64,000 nucleotides of DNA, taken from positions 17,709 through 81,708 of the forward strand of contig JAZREN010000008.1 of the NCBI GenBank assembly GCA_045660825.1, written 5' to 3'. This DNA comes from HGM04593 sp045660825. Lineage in GTDB: Bacteria > Bacteroidota > Bacteroidia > Bacteroidales > Bacteroidaceae. Made by a program: the position numbers and the translations under genes. Under the pieces are notes generated by a model, which made no database searches, had not been told where the DNA came from, and saw only the letters and a program-made list of their open reading frames with translations. Positions 1 to 7,366 of this stretch are shown here, in pieces (the stretch's first letter is position 1; every line of letters starts with the position of its first letter).

Positions 1-40
1 TATAAACCTTGTTTCTTTTCATCGTTAAACAGTTCTAGTT

Positions 41-343
41 ATGGAATTAAAGGAGAATCAGTTGCAGATAGAGCTCAAGGAGGATATTGCCGAGGGTACA
101 TATGCCAACCTTGCAATCATTGCCCATTCAACATCGGAGTTCGTGCTCGATTTCGTGCGCATGATGCCGGGTATCAGCAAGGCAAAGGTGAAGTCGAGAA
201 TTGTTATGACACCCGAGCATGCTAAGCGTCTTGCGCTTGCCTTGCAGGACAACCTCATGAGATACGAGGCTCAGTTCGGTGAGATACGCTTGCCCGAGCG
301 TGGTGGATATGCCGCGGGGGAGCCGTTTAAGGTTGAAGCGTAA
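41..343 (+). CDS. DUF3467 family protein
   Basis: A 100-residue soluble protein with no signal peptide or membrane segment. The pattern of a short acidic beta-rich start, a central phenylalanine/valine-rich strand, then VMTPEHAKRLALALQDN is the typical DUF3467 signature of Bacteroidetes. The molecular role is unknown. From memory, homologues in Bacteroides often follow rpoC; only 40 bases precede the gene here, so that cannot be checked. The gene ends just before a perfect palindromic terminator shared with the convergent AraC gene. The start at 41 follows an AT-rich leader and gives the full family length. Confidence 0.85.
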   Translation: MELKENQLQIELKEDIAEGTYANLAIIAHSTSEFVLDFVRMMPGISKAKVKSRIVMTPEHAKRLALALQDNLMRYEAQFGEIRLPERGGYAAGEPFKVEA

Positions 344-360
344 AGAAAGCCTATTTCTAT

Positions 361-402
361 ACATAAAAAGAGTCACGCAAATTTGCGTGACTCTTTTTAT
401 GT
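361..402. terminator. Bidirectional terminator, perfect 42-base palindrome
   Basis: Bases 361-381 are the exact reverse complement of 382-402. The GC core AGAGTCACGC is flanked by A-runs on one side and T-runs on the other, so the hairpin is followed by a U-tract on both strands. It lies between the convergent DUF3467 and AraC genes and can serve both. Confidence 0.9.
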
Positions 403-405
403 ACA

Positions 406-1272
406 TCAGTCTACCATCACTCCGTTCGAGCGGAACTCTGATAGTGAGAAGCCAGTATGGCGTTTGAAGTAGCGGTTCAGGTAGCTTTGGTCGGGGAAAT
501 GGAATTCGTTGACAAGTTCCTGGAAACTCTTGTGTGTGTATACGAGGTTTACCTCCAACTCAATGATTGTAAAGTGGTCAATGATTTCCTTTGCATTCTG
601 TCCGCTGGCGCGTTGGCAAATGGAGTTCAGGTGGCGGGTAGAGATGCGCATCTTGTCGGCGTAGAACTGTACCGACCTGTCCTCGCGGAAATTGTTGGTG
701 AGCAACACACGGAACTCGTGGAACAGCTTGTCCTTGCTCTCGCTGATGTTCTCCCTTGTCGATGTGTGGTGTGCCTTGCTCACGTGCTGTATGTACAGCA
801 GCAATGAGTTGACGGCAAGAATCACATTCTGTCGGCAATAGTCTATGTTGTCGTCGTTACCGGCGGCTTCAATGTCAAGGATATCTATCTGGCGGAATAT
901 GTTGTTCAGGAACTCCTTCTCGAGGTTGCTGTTGCCTCCCTGGTGTGTGCGGCATTCCATTGCCTGTATGGCCTCGGGGCTCATGGAGCTGCGTGCTGCA
1001 AGCCAGGTGTGCTTTGACAGACCGAGCAGGCGCGACGAGAAATCGCTTGTGATGTCGAGTAGCAGAATGTTTGAACCGGTTGGGCAAATGATTATCTGCC
1101 CAGGGGTGAAACGGAATTTCTGCCCGTCGATGGTGAAGAGTGCCTCACCGCTGAGACAAAAGAATATCGATGTGTGCTGTAGCTGGTAAACGTGCTGCAC
1201 GAACTGTTGTAATGATGACTGCGTTGTGGCAAAACCCTGTAACGGCAGTTTCTTCAAATATATATTGGTCAT
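406..1272 (-). CDS. AraC-family transcriptional regulator
   Basis: A DNA-binding regulator of 288 residues. The N-terminal half has a cupin-like sensor pattern (FCLSGEALFTIDGQKF, then PGQIIICPTG). The C-terminal ~100 residues carry the double helix-turn-helix of AraC/XylS proteins, with the ending FPDQSYLNRYFKRHTGFS typical of the second helix-turn-helix. The start at 1272 is preferred over the upstream ATG at 1332 because GGAG stands a few bases before it and the extra 20 residues have no domain role. No adjacent operon on the same strand suggests a target; the ligand is unknown. Confidence 0.9.
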   Translation of the reverse strand: MTNIYLKKLPLQGFATTQSSLQQFVQHVYQLQHTSIFFCLSGEALFTIDGQKFRFTPGQIIICPTGSNILLLDITSDFSSRLLGLSKHTWLAARSSMSPEAIQAMECRTHQGGNSNLEKEFLNNIFRQIDILDIEAAGNDDNIDYCRQNVILAVNSLLLYIQHVSKAHHTSTRENISESKDKLFHEFRVLLTNNFREDRSVQFYADKMRISTRHLNSICQRASGQNAKEIIDHFTIIELEVNLVYTHKSFQELVNEFHFPDQSYLNRYFKRHTGFSLSEFRSNGVMVD

Positions 1273-1409
1273 AATCTCCGTTATTTTATGCTGTTTTTGG
1301 ATATATGGCGCAAAAATAGTCAAAATATACAACTGTGCAAATAGTTAATGTACAAAAGCGTAAATAAAGGACAAAGAGTTGTAATTATGTTACGGTTTGT
1401 GGCATGATG

Positions 1410-2816
1410 CTACATATAACTGTGCAGGCCGCCAAGCAGGTAGTTCACGCCAAAGAAGGTGAACAGCACCGCCACGAAAGCTGCAATGCAGAAGATGTGG
1501 AATGCCACAGGCTTTGCCATAAAACGCAAAGAACGTGTGTGAAATGCCACTGAGCACACAAGCAGCGTCACCAGCGCCCACACCTCTTTGGGGTCCCATC
1601 CCCAATAACGTCCCCATGAGAGGTTTGCCCACACTGCGCCTATGAATATGCCACATGCAAGTAGCATGCTGGCGGGGTAGAGCAGTAGACGCCCAAGCAG
1701 TGTCTGTTGTGTTCTTCTTTTTTCGTCCTTTGTACACAATGCCATTACGGCATTAACGGCAGTGATGGTTAGCAGGGCATAGGCAATGATTATTGTTGTT
1801 ACATGAATGCCTAATAGGGGGGTGCGCAGTATTGGCTGCACATCCATATCCTCGTCAAAATTCCATGCTGCTACTGCAAAAACAATAACAGCAACAACAG
1901 GGAGGAGCCTCTTCAATAGTGCCAAGTGCCTCGTGCGCCGCAGGGCAACAGCAAACAGCGTTACAAAAGCTGCAAGCAGCATAAGCGCCTCGGTGCCATT
2001 GGTTCCTGGGAACACACCACGCTTGCACCATAGCACACACAAAAGCATAGGCACGCTCAGCAGCACACCCCACATTTCGCCCCATCCGTTCCAGTACTTT
2101 TCTTCAACCTCATGCCTTGTGCCTTTAACCTTTCCGCTTTTACCTTTCAGTTTATACAACAAGGCATTGAAGCCACTCCTTCTATCAAAGAACAGCAACA
2201 GGAATGAGATGAATACCATAAGATACCCTACGTAGCTTATGGTGCGTCCTGCAGGGTCATGTGAAACAAGCAGCGACACATTGCCATTGTGTACATTTTT
2301 GATGCAGAATTGGTAGCCGTCTATTTTGGTTGGCGCATTCAATGAAACAGTGTGCGCAGTCTCACCCGCCTTGTCAGCGACAACAATGCGCACAATATAA
2401 TCCCCCACCGTTTCACCACCGTTGACACGTACAGTGTCAACGGACTCCAGTTGCATACGGAACGGCAGTCTCTGTAATGTACCGTCACTCATTTCAAACA
2501 TGGAGGCCGGCGCACCCTCCTGCGCAATGGCAATGTCGCCACGTTTTGAGGTGAGGAAAGATACCAAAGCTCCAAGCAGTATTACCACGAATGATGCATG
2601 CAACAAGGCGAGCGTTGTGCGCTTTGATGAGCATAGTATGTATGTCATTGCTGTGACTGCAAACAGTGCCCACAAGGTGATGAACCACCACGAGTGGTAG
2701 ATGTGCTCTGTGGCATACGATGACCCCCATAGGCTACCAATGATTGTTGCGGCAATCAACACCACAACAATGAGCCCCATGCTGCCGAAAGAAAATATTT
2801 TTAAAAGTCTTTTCAT
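1410..2816 (-). CDS. ccsA: Cytochrome c biogenesis protein, ResB-like/CcsA fusion
   Basis: An integral membrane protein of 468 residues for covalent haem attachment to c-type cytochromes (System II). The first ~210 residues look like a short ResB/Ccs1 part: two early membrane segments, a histidine in ALLHASFVVILLGAL, an extracytoplasmic domain, then another helix. The remainder is CcsA, with the tryptophan-rich haem-handling motif WGRYWGWDPKEVWAL, histidines in membrane segments (GIHVTTIIIAYAL, VAFHTRS) and the family ending FGVNYLLGGLHSY. The ResB part is much shorter than in stand-alone ResB. It starts three bases after the mntP stop, so the two are probably co-transcribed. No cytochrome c substrate gene (for example nrfHA) is in the window. 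Confidence 0.88.
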   Translation of the reverse strand: MKRLLKIFSFGSMGLIVVVLIAATIIGSLWGSSYATEHIYHSWWFITLWALFAVTAMTYILCSSKRTTLALLHASFVVILLGALVSFLTSKRGDIAIAQEGAPASMFEMSDGTLQRLPFRMQLESVDTVRVNGGETVGDYIVRIVVADKAGETAHTVSLNAPTKIDGYQFCIKNVHNGNVSLLVSHDPAGRTISYVGYLMVFISFLLLFFDRRSGFNALLYKLKGKSGKVKGTRHEVEEKYWNGWGEMWGVLLSVPMLLCVLWCKRGVFPGTNGTEALMLLAAFVTLFAVALRRTRHLALLKRLLPVVAVIVFAVAAWNFDEDMDVQPILRTPLLGIHVTTIIIAYALLTITAVNAVMALCTKDEKRRTQQTLLGRLLLYPASMLLACGIFIGAVWANLSWGRYWGWDPKEVWALVTLLVCSVAFHTRSLRFMAKPVAFHIFCIAAFVAVLFTFFGVNYLLGGLHSYM

Positions 2817-2819
2817 TTG

Positions 2820-3395
2820 TCAGGCGGTGAGATGCTCAATAAGAACCCTGCCGCCAATGAGCAGGAGGATAATACCGCCCCACATCTCGGCATGCAGCTT
2901 CTTTGCAAAGCCATTGCCGCATTTCAGTCCCAGAGCAAGGCCCACAAGCGTGAGCACGAACGACACCAGGAATATCACTGCCAGCGGGTAGCATAGCGAT
3001 GCGGCACTCTCATATCCCATGCACGAGAACGAGATACCAACCGCCAGTGCGTCTATGCTTGTGGCAATTGCAAGAGTGAATATAACCTTGTAGCGGCGTG
3101 GGTTGAATCGTTTCTTCTCCTCTTCCTTAAACGACTCTATAATCATTCTCACACCCATGAAACCAAGAATTGCGAATGCCAACCAATGGTCGACACTCTC
3201 AATGAGTGCGCGGCACATGTCTGTGCCCCACCAGCCAAGGAGCGGGTTCAGCGCCTGGAAGAAACCGAAGAGGAAAGCCATGGTGAGCATGGGTTTCCAA
3301 AAGACCTTTTTAAAGAATATTCCGCTGGCTATGGCAACGGCAAAGCAATCCATGGCAAGAGCCAGAGCCATAAGCCAAACTTCAATATGTGTCAT
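2820..3395 (-). CDS. mntP: Putative manganese efflux pump MntP
   Basis: A 191-residue polytopic inner-membrane protein of the MntP (DUF204/YebN) family, which exports Mn2+. It has six predicted hydrophobic segments in two halves, each with the conserved aspartate motif: ALAMDCFAVAIASG near the N-terminus and ATSIDALAVGISFS in the second half. The start at 3395 removes a 14-residue upstream extension and puts the first helix directly at the N-terminus, as in the family. The ccsA-type gene follows three bases downstream. In other bacteria mntP is often under a Mn2+ riboswitch; I see no convincing one in the short upstream region. Confidence 0.9.
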   Translation of the reverse strand: MTHIEVWLMALALAMDCFAVAIASGIFFKKVFWKPMLTMAFLFGFFQALNPLLGWWGTDMCRALIESVDHWLAFAILGFMGVRMIIESFKEEEKKRFNPRRYKVIFTLAIATSIDALAVGISFSCMGYESAASLCYPLAVIFLVSFVLTLVGLALGLKCGNGFAKKLHAEMWGGIILLLIGGRVLIEHLTA

Positions 3396-3450
3396 ACTGT
3401 GTGCTTTGAGTTCATGAAAATTAGACAGACGCTCCAAATCCCTGCATACC

Positions 3451-3507
3451 TGTCATTCTGAACAACGTGAAGAATCTCAGAGATACTTCGCTGCTCTCAG
3501 TATGACA
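3451..3507. repeat. Short dispersed repeat with terminal inverted repeats
   Basis: A 57-base element with ends TGTCATTCTGA and TCAGTATGACA, which are inverted copies with one mismatch. Its interior (GAAGAATCTCAGAGA) resembles elements at 7039-7265, 33063-33177 and 48.3-48.7 kb. It has no coding capacity and lies between mntP and tmRNA. Confidence 0.65.
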
Positions 3508-3608
3508 TGATGTATTTGGTTACAACAACAATGTCACTATAATTTCATACAAATGTACATCAATTATGGATAGATATCGCCCAAAAACAATAAAAAGTAT
3601 TAAAGCTG

Positions 3609-3639
3609 TTGCAAAAAATAAAAATTGCCCATAACTTTG
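3609..3639 (+). promoter_or_regulatory. Promoter of tmRNA
   Basis: TTG at 3609-3611, a 20-base spacer, then TAACTTTG at 3632-3639. This is the Bacteroidetes -33/-7 pattern. Transcription would start about 10 bases before the mature tmRNA 5' end. Confidence 0.75.
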
Positions 3640-3654
3640 CAAGGAATTACTGCC

Positions 3655-4049
3655 GGGGCTATCTGGATTTGACAGCGGGTAGAAAAGGTATGTAAGCACG
3701 CAGTGCATTGCCGGTTCGCACTATAATCTGAGCAGGCAAAAAATTATCTGGCAACAATACTTACGCTCTTGCTGCTTAATCGAAGTATAGTAGATTAGCT
3801 TAATCCCTGCACCAGGTGCGGGGACGAGACATCACCCGGACGCTGTTGTTCCGAAGCAATCCGACATGGTGGTGCAGGCAAATCGGGACTAACCATTGCA
3901 GGCCTCGATGCATTGGCGACATTTTAGAGGATAAGGCGCAGGTTGGCGGTCGCGGTCTTGCCTACGCCCGAAAATCCCACCGATGACTAAGCGTGTAGAA
4001 AGCATATTGTTTCCCTGTTTGGACGAGGGTTCGACTCCCTCTAGCTCCA
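3655..4049 (+). ncRNA. ssrA: tmRNA (transfer-messenger RNA)
   Basis: Rescues stalled ribosomes by acting first as alanyl-tRNA and then as a short message. The 5' end GGGGCTA pairs with TAGCTCC at 4042-4048 to form the acceptor stem. The T-arm GAGGG-TTCGACT-CCCTC is at 4025-4041. The tag reading frame ends TAC GCT CTT GCT GCT TAA (stop 3777-3779). With GGC at 3750 as the resume codon the tag is GNNTYALAA, close to the nine-residue G-x-x-x-YALAA tags I recall for Bacteroidales. The CCA end is not encoded. The antisense strand contains a spurious reading frame often annotated as a protein. Confidence 0.95.
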
Positions 4050-4061
4050 CAGCTTTGAATG

Positions 4062-4101
4062 GAATTGCCGTTTCTTTTAGAAATGGCAGTTCTGTTTTTT
4101 T
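4062..4101 (+). terminator. Terminator downstream of tmRNA
   Basis: TGCCGTTTC (4066-4074) pairs with GAAATGGCA (4080-4088) with one G-T wobble, followed by TTCTG and a run of seven T. The T-run overlaps the stop codon of the convergent HTH gene. Confidence 0.7.
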
Positions 4102-5518
4102 ACCGGGTGTACTTCTTGAATTCTTTAAGTGGGACGTATTGCCCAATCAGGTTCCAGCATACAATTAGTTCCTTTCTTTCCTTGTGGCGCACGATTGAGG
4201 CGAATTCAAAAGGAGTCAGGCTTTTAAAGAAAGGATAGGCATCGGCGTCAATGCAATACTGCTCTTTTCCGTTCACGGTGCTTTCAAAGAATACCACAAC
4301 TTCGTTTCTGTCAATCTGTACGTTGGTTACGTCATAATCGGCAAGGTATTCAATGCTGCTGTCGACCGATGAATTTACAGCCTCTAAGAGGAATTTCCAA
4401 CATAGCTCGTCCTCGATCTTGTTGACGATATTGGCCCATACTTTCTTCTCTTTTCCTTTTGAGGGATTGCGGTCAACAAGTTCAAGCACTGTAGGCAAGC
4501 CGAAATTGTTTTCCGGCACATTGTCCAAACATAACTCAAGCCGCTGCGCGGTATTGTCATAGTTGAATTCGGTATATCCAATCTCTCCGCTTGGCAAATC
4601 GCATGCTTGCAGCACCTGTATTGTCTCCGTACCATTCCCGTCGACAAGGAACATGAAGTTGTATCCCCTTACCAACTTGAATGAGTATATGCTGTTACTT
4701 TCGGCGCGCAGTTCCATTGCTATATATGCTCCATGGTTCTCGGATTTTGTCTCTATTACACTAAAGAACCATAACGTACAACCTTGCTGGAATGTTTCGC
4801 CCGGTGTTATCCAGAACGACGAACTGCCTACATCCAACAGGTGCCCCTGCTCACGAAGAAAGTTCTCAAAATATGTGTCATCGGTATAACTCCTTATAAC
4901 AACTCTCAAGTTGTATATGAGCTTGAGAATGGTAAGTTCGTTGTCTGTAATGTTTGTAAAGATTGATTTAGCACTTCCTTCGTAGGCTCTGTTGTTTGTC
5001 GGGTACATAGAATACAGGGCCTCGTTTAGCAATGTCAGCTGCTTCTTCAGCATTTTCCTTCCTTGCCCTGTGTATGGGAAGATATTGTTACATAGTATGT
5101 AAAAGTAGGCAACAGCACCATAATACACGTCGGGTGTTTCCAGTTTCAGCTCTTTCAGTTCCTTGAATGTCTTTTTGTCCAGTTTTCCCTGTCTCCCATT
5201 GACAAGAACCTTGAAACCCTCATCTTGCCATTCGCTACCGCCGGAGTGAGTGTCACGCAACATGCTGAACAGCCTCTTGCCAAGCTTTATGCTTTCTGCC
5301 ACAATGTATATGTCACTCTCCCCAATGACAAATTCAGTGCATATTTTCTCCCACAAGCAGTTGGTCTTGTCATTTGAAACAGACTCTCCTCTTCTTATGC
5401 GCCCAATTGTTGAGCGGCTGCCTTTTGTGTAGCCAAGAAGCAAGGCTAACCGGCTGAAATTGCCGGTGAATACATAATTTTCAAAAAGCAGTTGCAGAAT
5501 TTCTTGTCGTTGATTCAT
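4100..5518 (-). CDS. Unrecognised protein with N-terminal helix-turn-helix
   Basis: I do not recognise this 472-residue soluble protein. Residues ~15-50 look like a helix-turn-helix (RLALLLGYTKGSRSTIGRIR), with the spacing of a lambda-repressor or XRE-like fold but ending in a non-standard way. The rest is a long mixed alpha/beta region rich in aromatic and acidic residues, without membrane segments or a familiar catalytic motif. The long upstream extension of the frame (to 5845) is rejected because it reads through the promoter. The start ATG at 5518 is preceded by a -7-like TATCTTCG and a perfect inverted repeat (5558-5593), which suggests autoregulation. It sits beside tmRNA, a common integration site, but no integrase is visible. 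Confidence 0.7.
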   Translation of the reverse strand: MNQRQEILQLLFENYVFTGNFSRLALLLGYTKGSRSTIGRIRRGESVSNDKTNCLWEKICTEFVIGESDIYIVAESIKLGKRLFSMLRDTHSGGSEWQDEGFKVLVNGRQGKLDKKTFKELKELKLETPDVYYGAVAYFYILCNNIFPYTGQGRKMLKKQLTLLNEALYSMYPTNNRAYEGSAKSIFTNITDNELTILKLIYNLRVVIRSYTDDTYFENFLREQGHLLDVGSSSFWITPGETFQQGCTLWFFSVIETKSENHGAYIAMELRAESNSIYSFKLVRGYNFMFLVDGNGTETIQVLQACDLPSGEIGYTEFNYDNTAQRLELCLDNVPENNFGLPTVLELVDRNPSKGKEKKVWANIVNKIEDELCWKFLLEAVNSSVDSSIEYLADYDVTNVQIDRNEVVVFFESTVNGKEQYCIDADAYPFFKSLTPFEFASIVRHKERKELIVCWNLIGQYVPLKEFKKYTR

Positions 5519-5557
5519 GGTGATGGTTGTTTTGTCGAAGATAGTATAATATTTTGA

Positions 5558-5593
5558 TTTTTGTACCAAAATAACGCCGTTTTGGTACAAAAA
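5558..5593. promoter_or_regulatory. Perfect inverted repeat, probable operator of the HTH gene
   Basis: TTTTTGTACCAAAA (5558-5571) and its exact complement TTTTGGTACAAAAA (5580-5593) are separated by eight bases. The repeat is centred about 57 bases before the HTH gene start. On the minus strand its inner half overlaps the likely -33 region of a promoter whose -7 reads TATCTTCG. A dimeric repressor, probably the HTH protein itself, could bind here. Confidence 0.65.
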
Positions 5594-5698
5594 ATGTAAC
5601 CATCGTATTGTGGGCAAAACAATGGTGCACTCAATAAAGGTATAACAGTAAATTTGCGGGAAGTAAACAGGAATTTGTAAAAATGACCCCAACGAGCG

Positions 5699-5727
5699 TT
5701 GTGTTACAAAAAAATGTATTACTTTTG
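5699..5727 (+). promoter_or_regulatory. Promoter-like sequence, target unclear
   Basis: TTG at 5699-5701, 18-base spacer and TACTTTTG at 5720-5727 fit the Bacteroidetes consensus. It points away from the HTH gene into a region without a clear gene; it may drive a small RNA, the small frame at 5864 or the DUF1232 gene. Confidence 0.45.
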
Positions 5728-5863
5728 GGGAGTGGCGGCATACATTGCCGTCGTGACATAAAGTATAAAGCGTTTTTTGCTTTGTCCCGGAATACGAAAT
5801 CGCCAGTTTCAAAAAGAGAAGGGATGGAGAGAACACAACGCTCATCTGTTTTGTATATCAACA

Positions 5864-5965
5864 ATGCAGCGGTGCATTGTATATATACTCAACGGCGTGG
5901 GTTCATTGTTTCTTTTATTCATCTTCTCGTGGGCGTTTGGCGATGCCTGTATTCCGATGGATTAG
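5864..5965 (+). CDS. Possible small membrane peptide (33 residues)
   Basis: A short frame downstream of a promoter-like sequence. It would encode a 33-residue peptide with one hydrophobic segment (GVGSLFLLFIFSWAFG) that could span the membrane. No clear ribosome-binding signal is seen and longer overlapping frames exist, so this may be chance. Function unknown. Confidence 0.15.
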   Translation: MQRCIVYILNGVGSLFLLFIFSWAFGDACIPMD

Positions 5966-6105
5966 AGGAAAGCAATAGCTTGCGCCTTTTTTGTACCCTT
6001 ATGTATGGCGTGTTGATAAAGCTATTGCGATGCAGGAGCAATTGAGGTGTGCGCCTGTTTGTATGATGGAAATATATATAGTTAACTAAATAAAATTTAA
6101 TTGTT

Positions 6106-6465
6106 ATGAGTGACTTTGATGCTAAAAAAGTAGATCTGGGTGGCTACGAGAAGAACTACAGTGAGAGTGGCCTTTGGGATAAGATCAAGAATGTTGCCAC
6201 TAAAGCAGGAAAACCTGTAATTAAGAACGCTTTATTGTTATATTATGCGTTGCAGTCGGCAAATGTCTCTGCTATGGATAAGGCAAAGATTGTTGGTGCA
6301 TTGGGCTATTTCATTTTGCCAATAGACATCGTTGCTGATTTTCTTCCTTTGGTGGGTTTCACTGATGATGCAGCTGTGATATTGTTTGTGCTGAAAATGC
6401 TTTATGGCAAAATTGATGATTGGACAACCCAACAGGCTGACAAAAAATTGAAACAGTGGTTCTGA
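6106..6465 (+). CDS. YkvA/DUF1232 family membrane protein
   Basis: A 119-residue protein of the DUF1232 (YkvA) family. The diagnostic segment is GYFILPIDIVADFLPLVGFTD at residues ~67-87, followed by a hydrophobic helix (AAVILFVLKMLYG). The N-terminal ~35 residues are charged and probably cytoplasmic. The family is widespread and its biochemical role is unknown. The next gene starts 19 bases downstream on the same strand and may be co-transcribed. Confidence 0.85.
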   Translation: MSDFDAKKVDLGGYEKNYSESGLWDKIKNVATKAGKPVIKNALLLYYALQSANVSAMDKAKIVGALGYFILPIDIVADFLPLVGFTDDAAVILFVLKMLYGKIDDWTTQQADKKLKQWF

Positions 6466-6484
6466 TGTTGAATTAAACTGATAT

Positions 6485-6892
6485 ATGATTCTATTTATTG
6501 TTATAGTGGTAGTTCTGTTGCTTGTGTTTAAACCAAGGCAGAAGGAGCAGAAAGAAATAGAAAAAATGGTCACGAATACGCCGAGACTCTATCTCAAGGG
6601 CAAAGAGGTGACTGGTTGGAAAGCTTTTCTTGATTTGGCATCAGATGCCGAGACGATTGCGACATTTCTTTACGAGAACGGATATGTTACAATTACTATG
6701 AGAAATGGAAAGAGATATTCGTCACATTTGAGCAATATGGCCTTTTCAATGTGGAAGCAGAAAGGTGTGGTCTTTTATGAATGTGTCTTTGGCAAAGAAA
6801 GACTGTACTCTCATAAAATGAACTTTGTATTTACAGATGAGGAATGGAAGCAGATATTCGATATATTGTACATGTCTGCTACAACATTATGA
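6485..6892 (+). CDS. Hypothetical membrane-anchored protein
   Basis: Not recognised. A 135-residue protein starting directly with a hydrophobic helix (MILFIVIVVVLLLVF), a basic stop-transfer KPRQK, then a ~110-residue soluble domain rich in aromatic and beta-prone residues. By the positive-inside rule the soluble part is probably cytoplasmic. It follows the DUF1232 gene by 19 bases and ends before a hairpin terminator, so the two form a small operon. Confidence 0.65.
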   Translation: MILFIVIVVVLLLVFKPRQKEQKEIEKMVTNTPRLYLKGKEVTGWKAFLDLASDAETIATFLYENGYVTITMRNGKRYSSHLSNMAFSMWKQKGVVFYECVFGKERLYSHKMNFVFTDEEWKQIFDILYMSATTL

Positions 6893-6926
6893 TTTGTTGA
6901 CCCCAGAAGAACCAAGAACAATATTC

Positions 6927-6961
6927 AATAAATCTGCATCATTAAATGGTGCAGATTTATT
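6927..6961 (+). terminator. Hairpin terminator after the DUF1232 pair
   Basis: AATAAATCTGCA (6927-6938) and TGCAGATTTATT (6950-6961) are perfect 12-base complements with an 11-base loop. The 3' arm ends in a T-rich stretch. Confidence 0.7.
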
Positions 6962-7038
6962 ATAAATGCAGTTGTCCCATTGTCGTAAATGTCTTAAATT
7001 AACCTGAGTTCGATATAAGCCAAATCAAATCGCGGATT

Positions 7039-7265
7039 TGTCATTTCGATGGAGTATAGCGACGAGACGTGTTGTTGAGGCTTAGGCCGAAAAAATCTCA
7101 AAATATCGCGAAAAACGAGTTCTCTCACATACTGTTATTTCGCTACGTTCATCGAAAGCTACGATTAGGCGAGAGCAAAGAAAGTTTACTTGCTTTGCCG
7201 AGCGGTAGTAGTTTCGTAAAACAAAACCTCTTCAATTTTTACATTAAGGTATGGTCGAGATGACA
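7039..7265. repeat. Dispersed repeat with terminal inverted repeats, non-coding
   Basis: A 227-base segment bounded by TGTCATTTCGA and TCGAGATGACA (inverted, one mismatch). Its left part TTTCGATGGAGTATAGCGACGAG matches the repeat inside the GH92 gene at 33096-33177. It fills most of the gap between the small operon and rny. A 64-residue open frame within it is an artefact of the repeat. Confidence 0.65.
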
Positions 7266-7314
7266 AAATACGCTAAAGTTTAGTATAAATTCTTATATTC
7301 ACGTTAAAATAAAA

Positions 7315-7349
7315 ATCAGGGAGCATGCATTCGTTTGCAGCTCCCTGAT
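7315..7349 (-). terminator. Terminator of rny
   Basis: ATCAGGGAGC (7315-7324) and GCTCCCTGAT (7340-7349) are perfect complements. Read on the minus strand the hairpin is followed by a T-rich tract (TTTTTATTTT), and it stands 17 bases after the rny stop. Confidence 0.85.
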
Positions 7350-7366
7350 ATGTTGATGATTTATAC

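Larger units (their letters stand above)
5594..6105. other. Intergenic region with a plus-strand promoter and no clear gene
   Basis: About 510 bases between the HTH operator and the DUF1232 gene. It contains a promoter-like pair (5699-5727), a small hairpin CGGCA-TACAT-TGCCG near 5742, and several short open frames. None of these frames shows convincing coding character; the most plausible is listed separately at 5864. Confidence 0.5.

Noticed and set aside
3889..4146. 85-residue minus-strand frame containing LEGVEPSSK
   Set aside because: It is antisense to tmRNA; such frames over tRNA-like T-arms are well-known artefacts.
4050..5600. Possible integrated element at the 3' end of ssrA
   Set aside because: No integrase and no second copy of the tmRNA 3' end (att site) could be found nearby.
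7069..7263. 64-residue frame between the small operon and rny
   Set aside because: Entirely inside a dispersed repeat.
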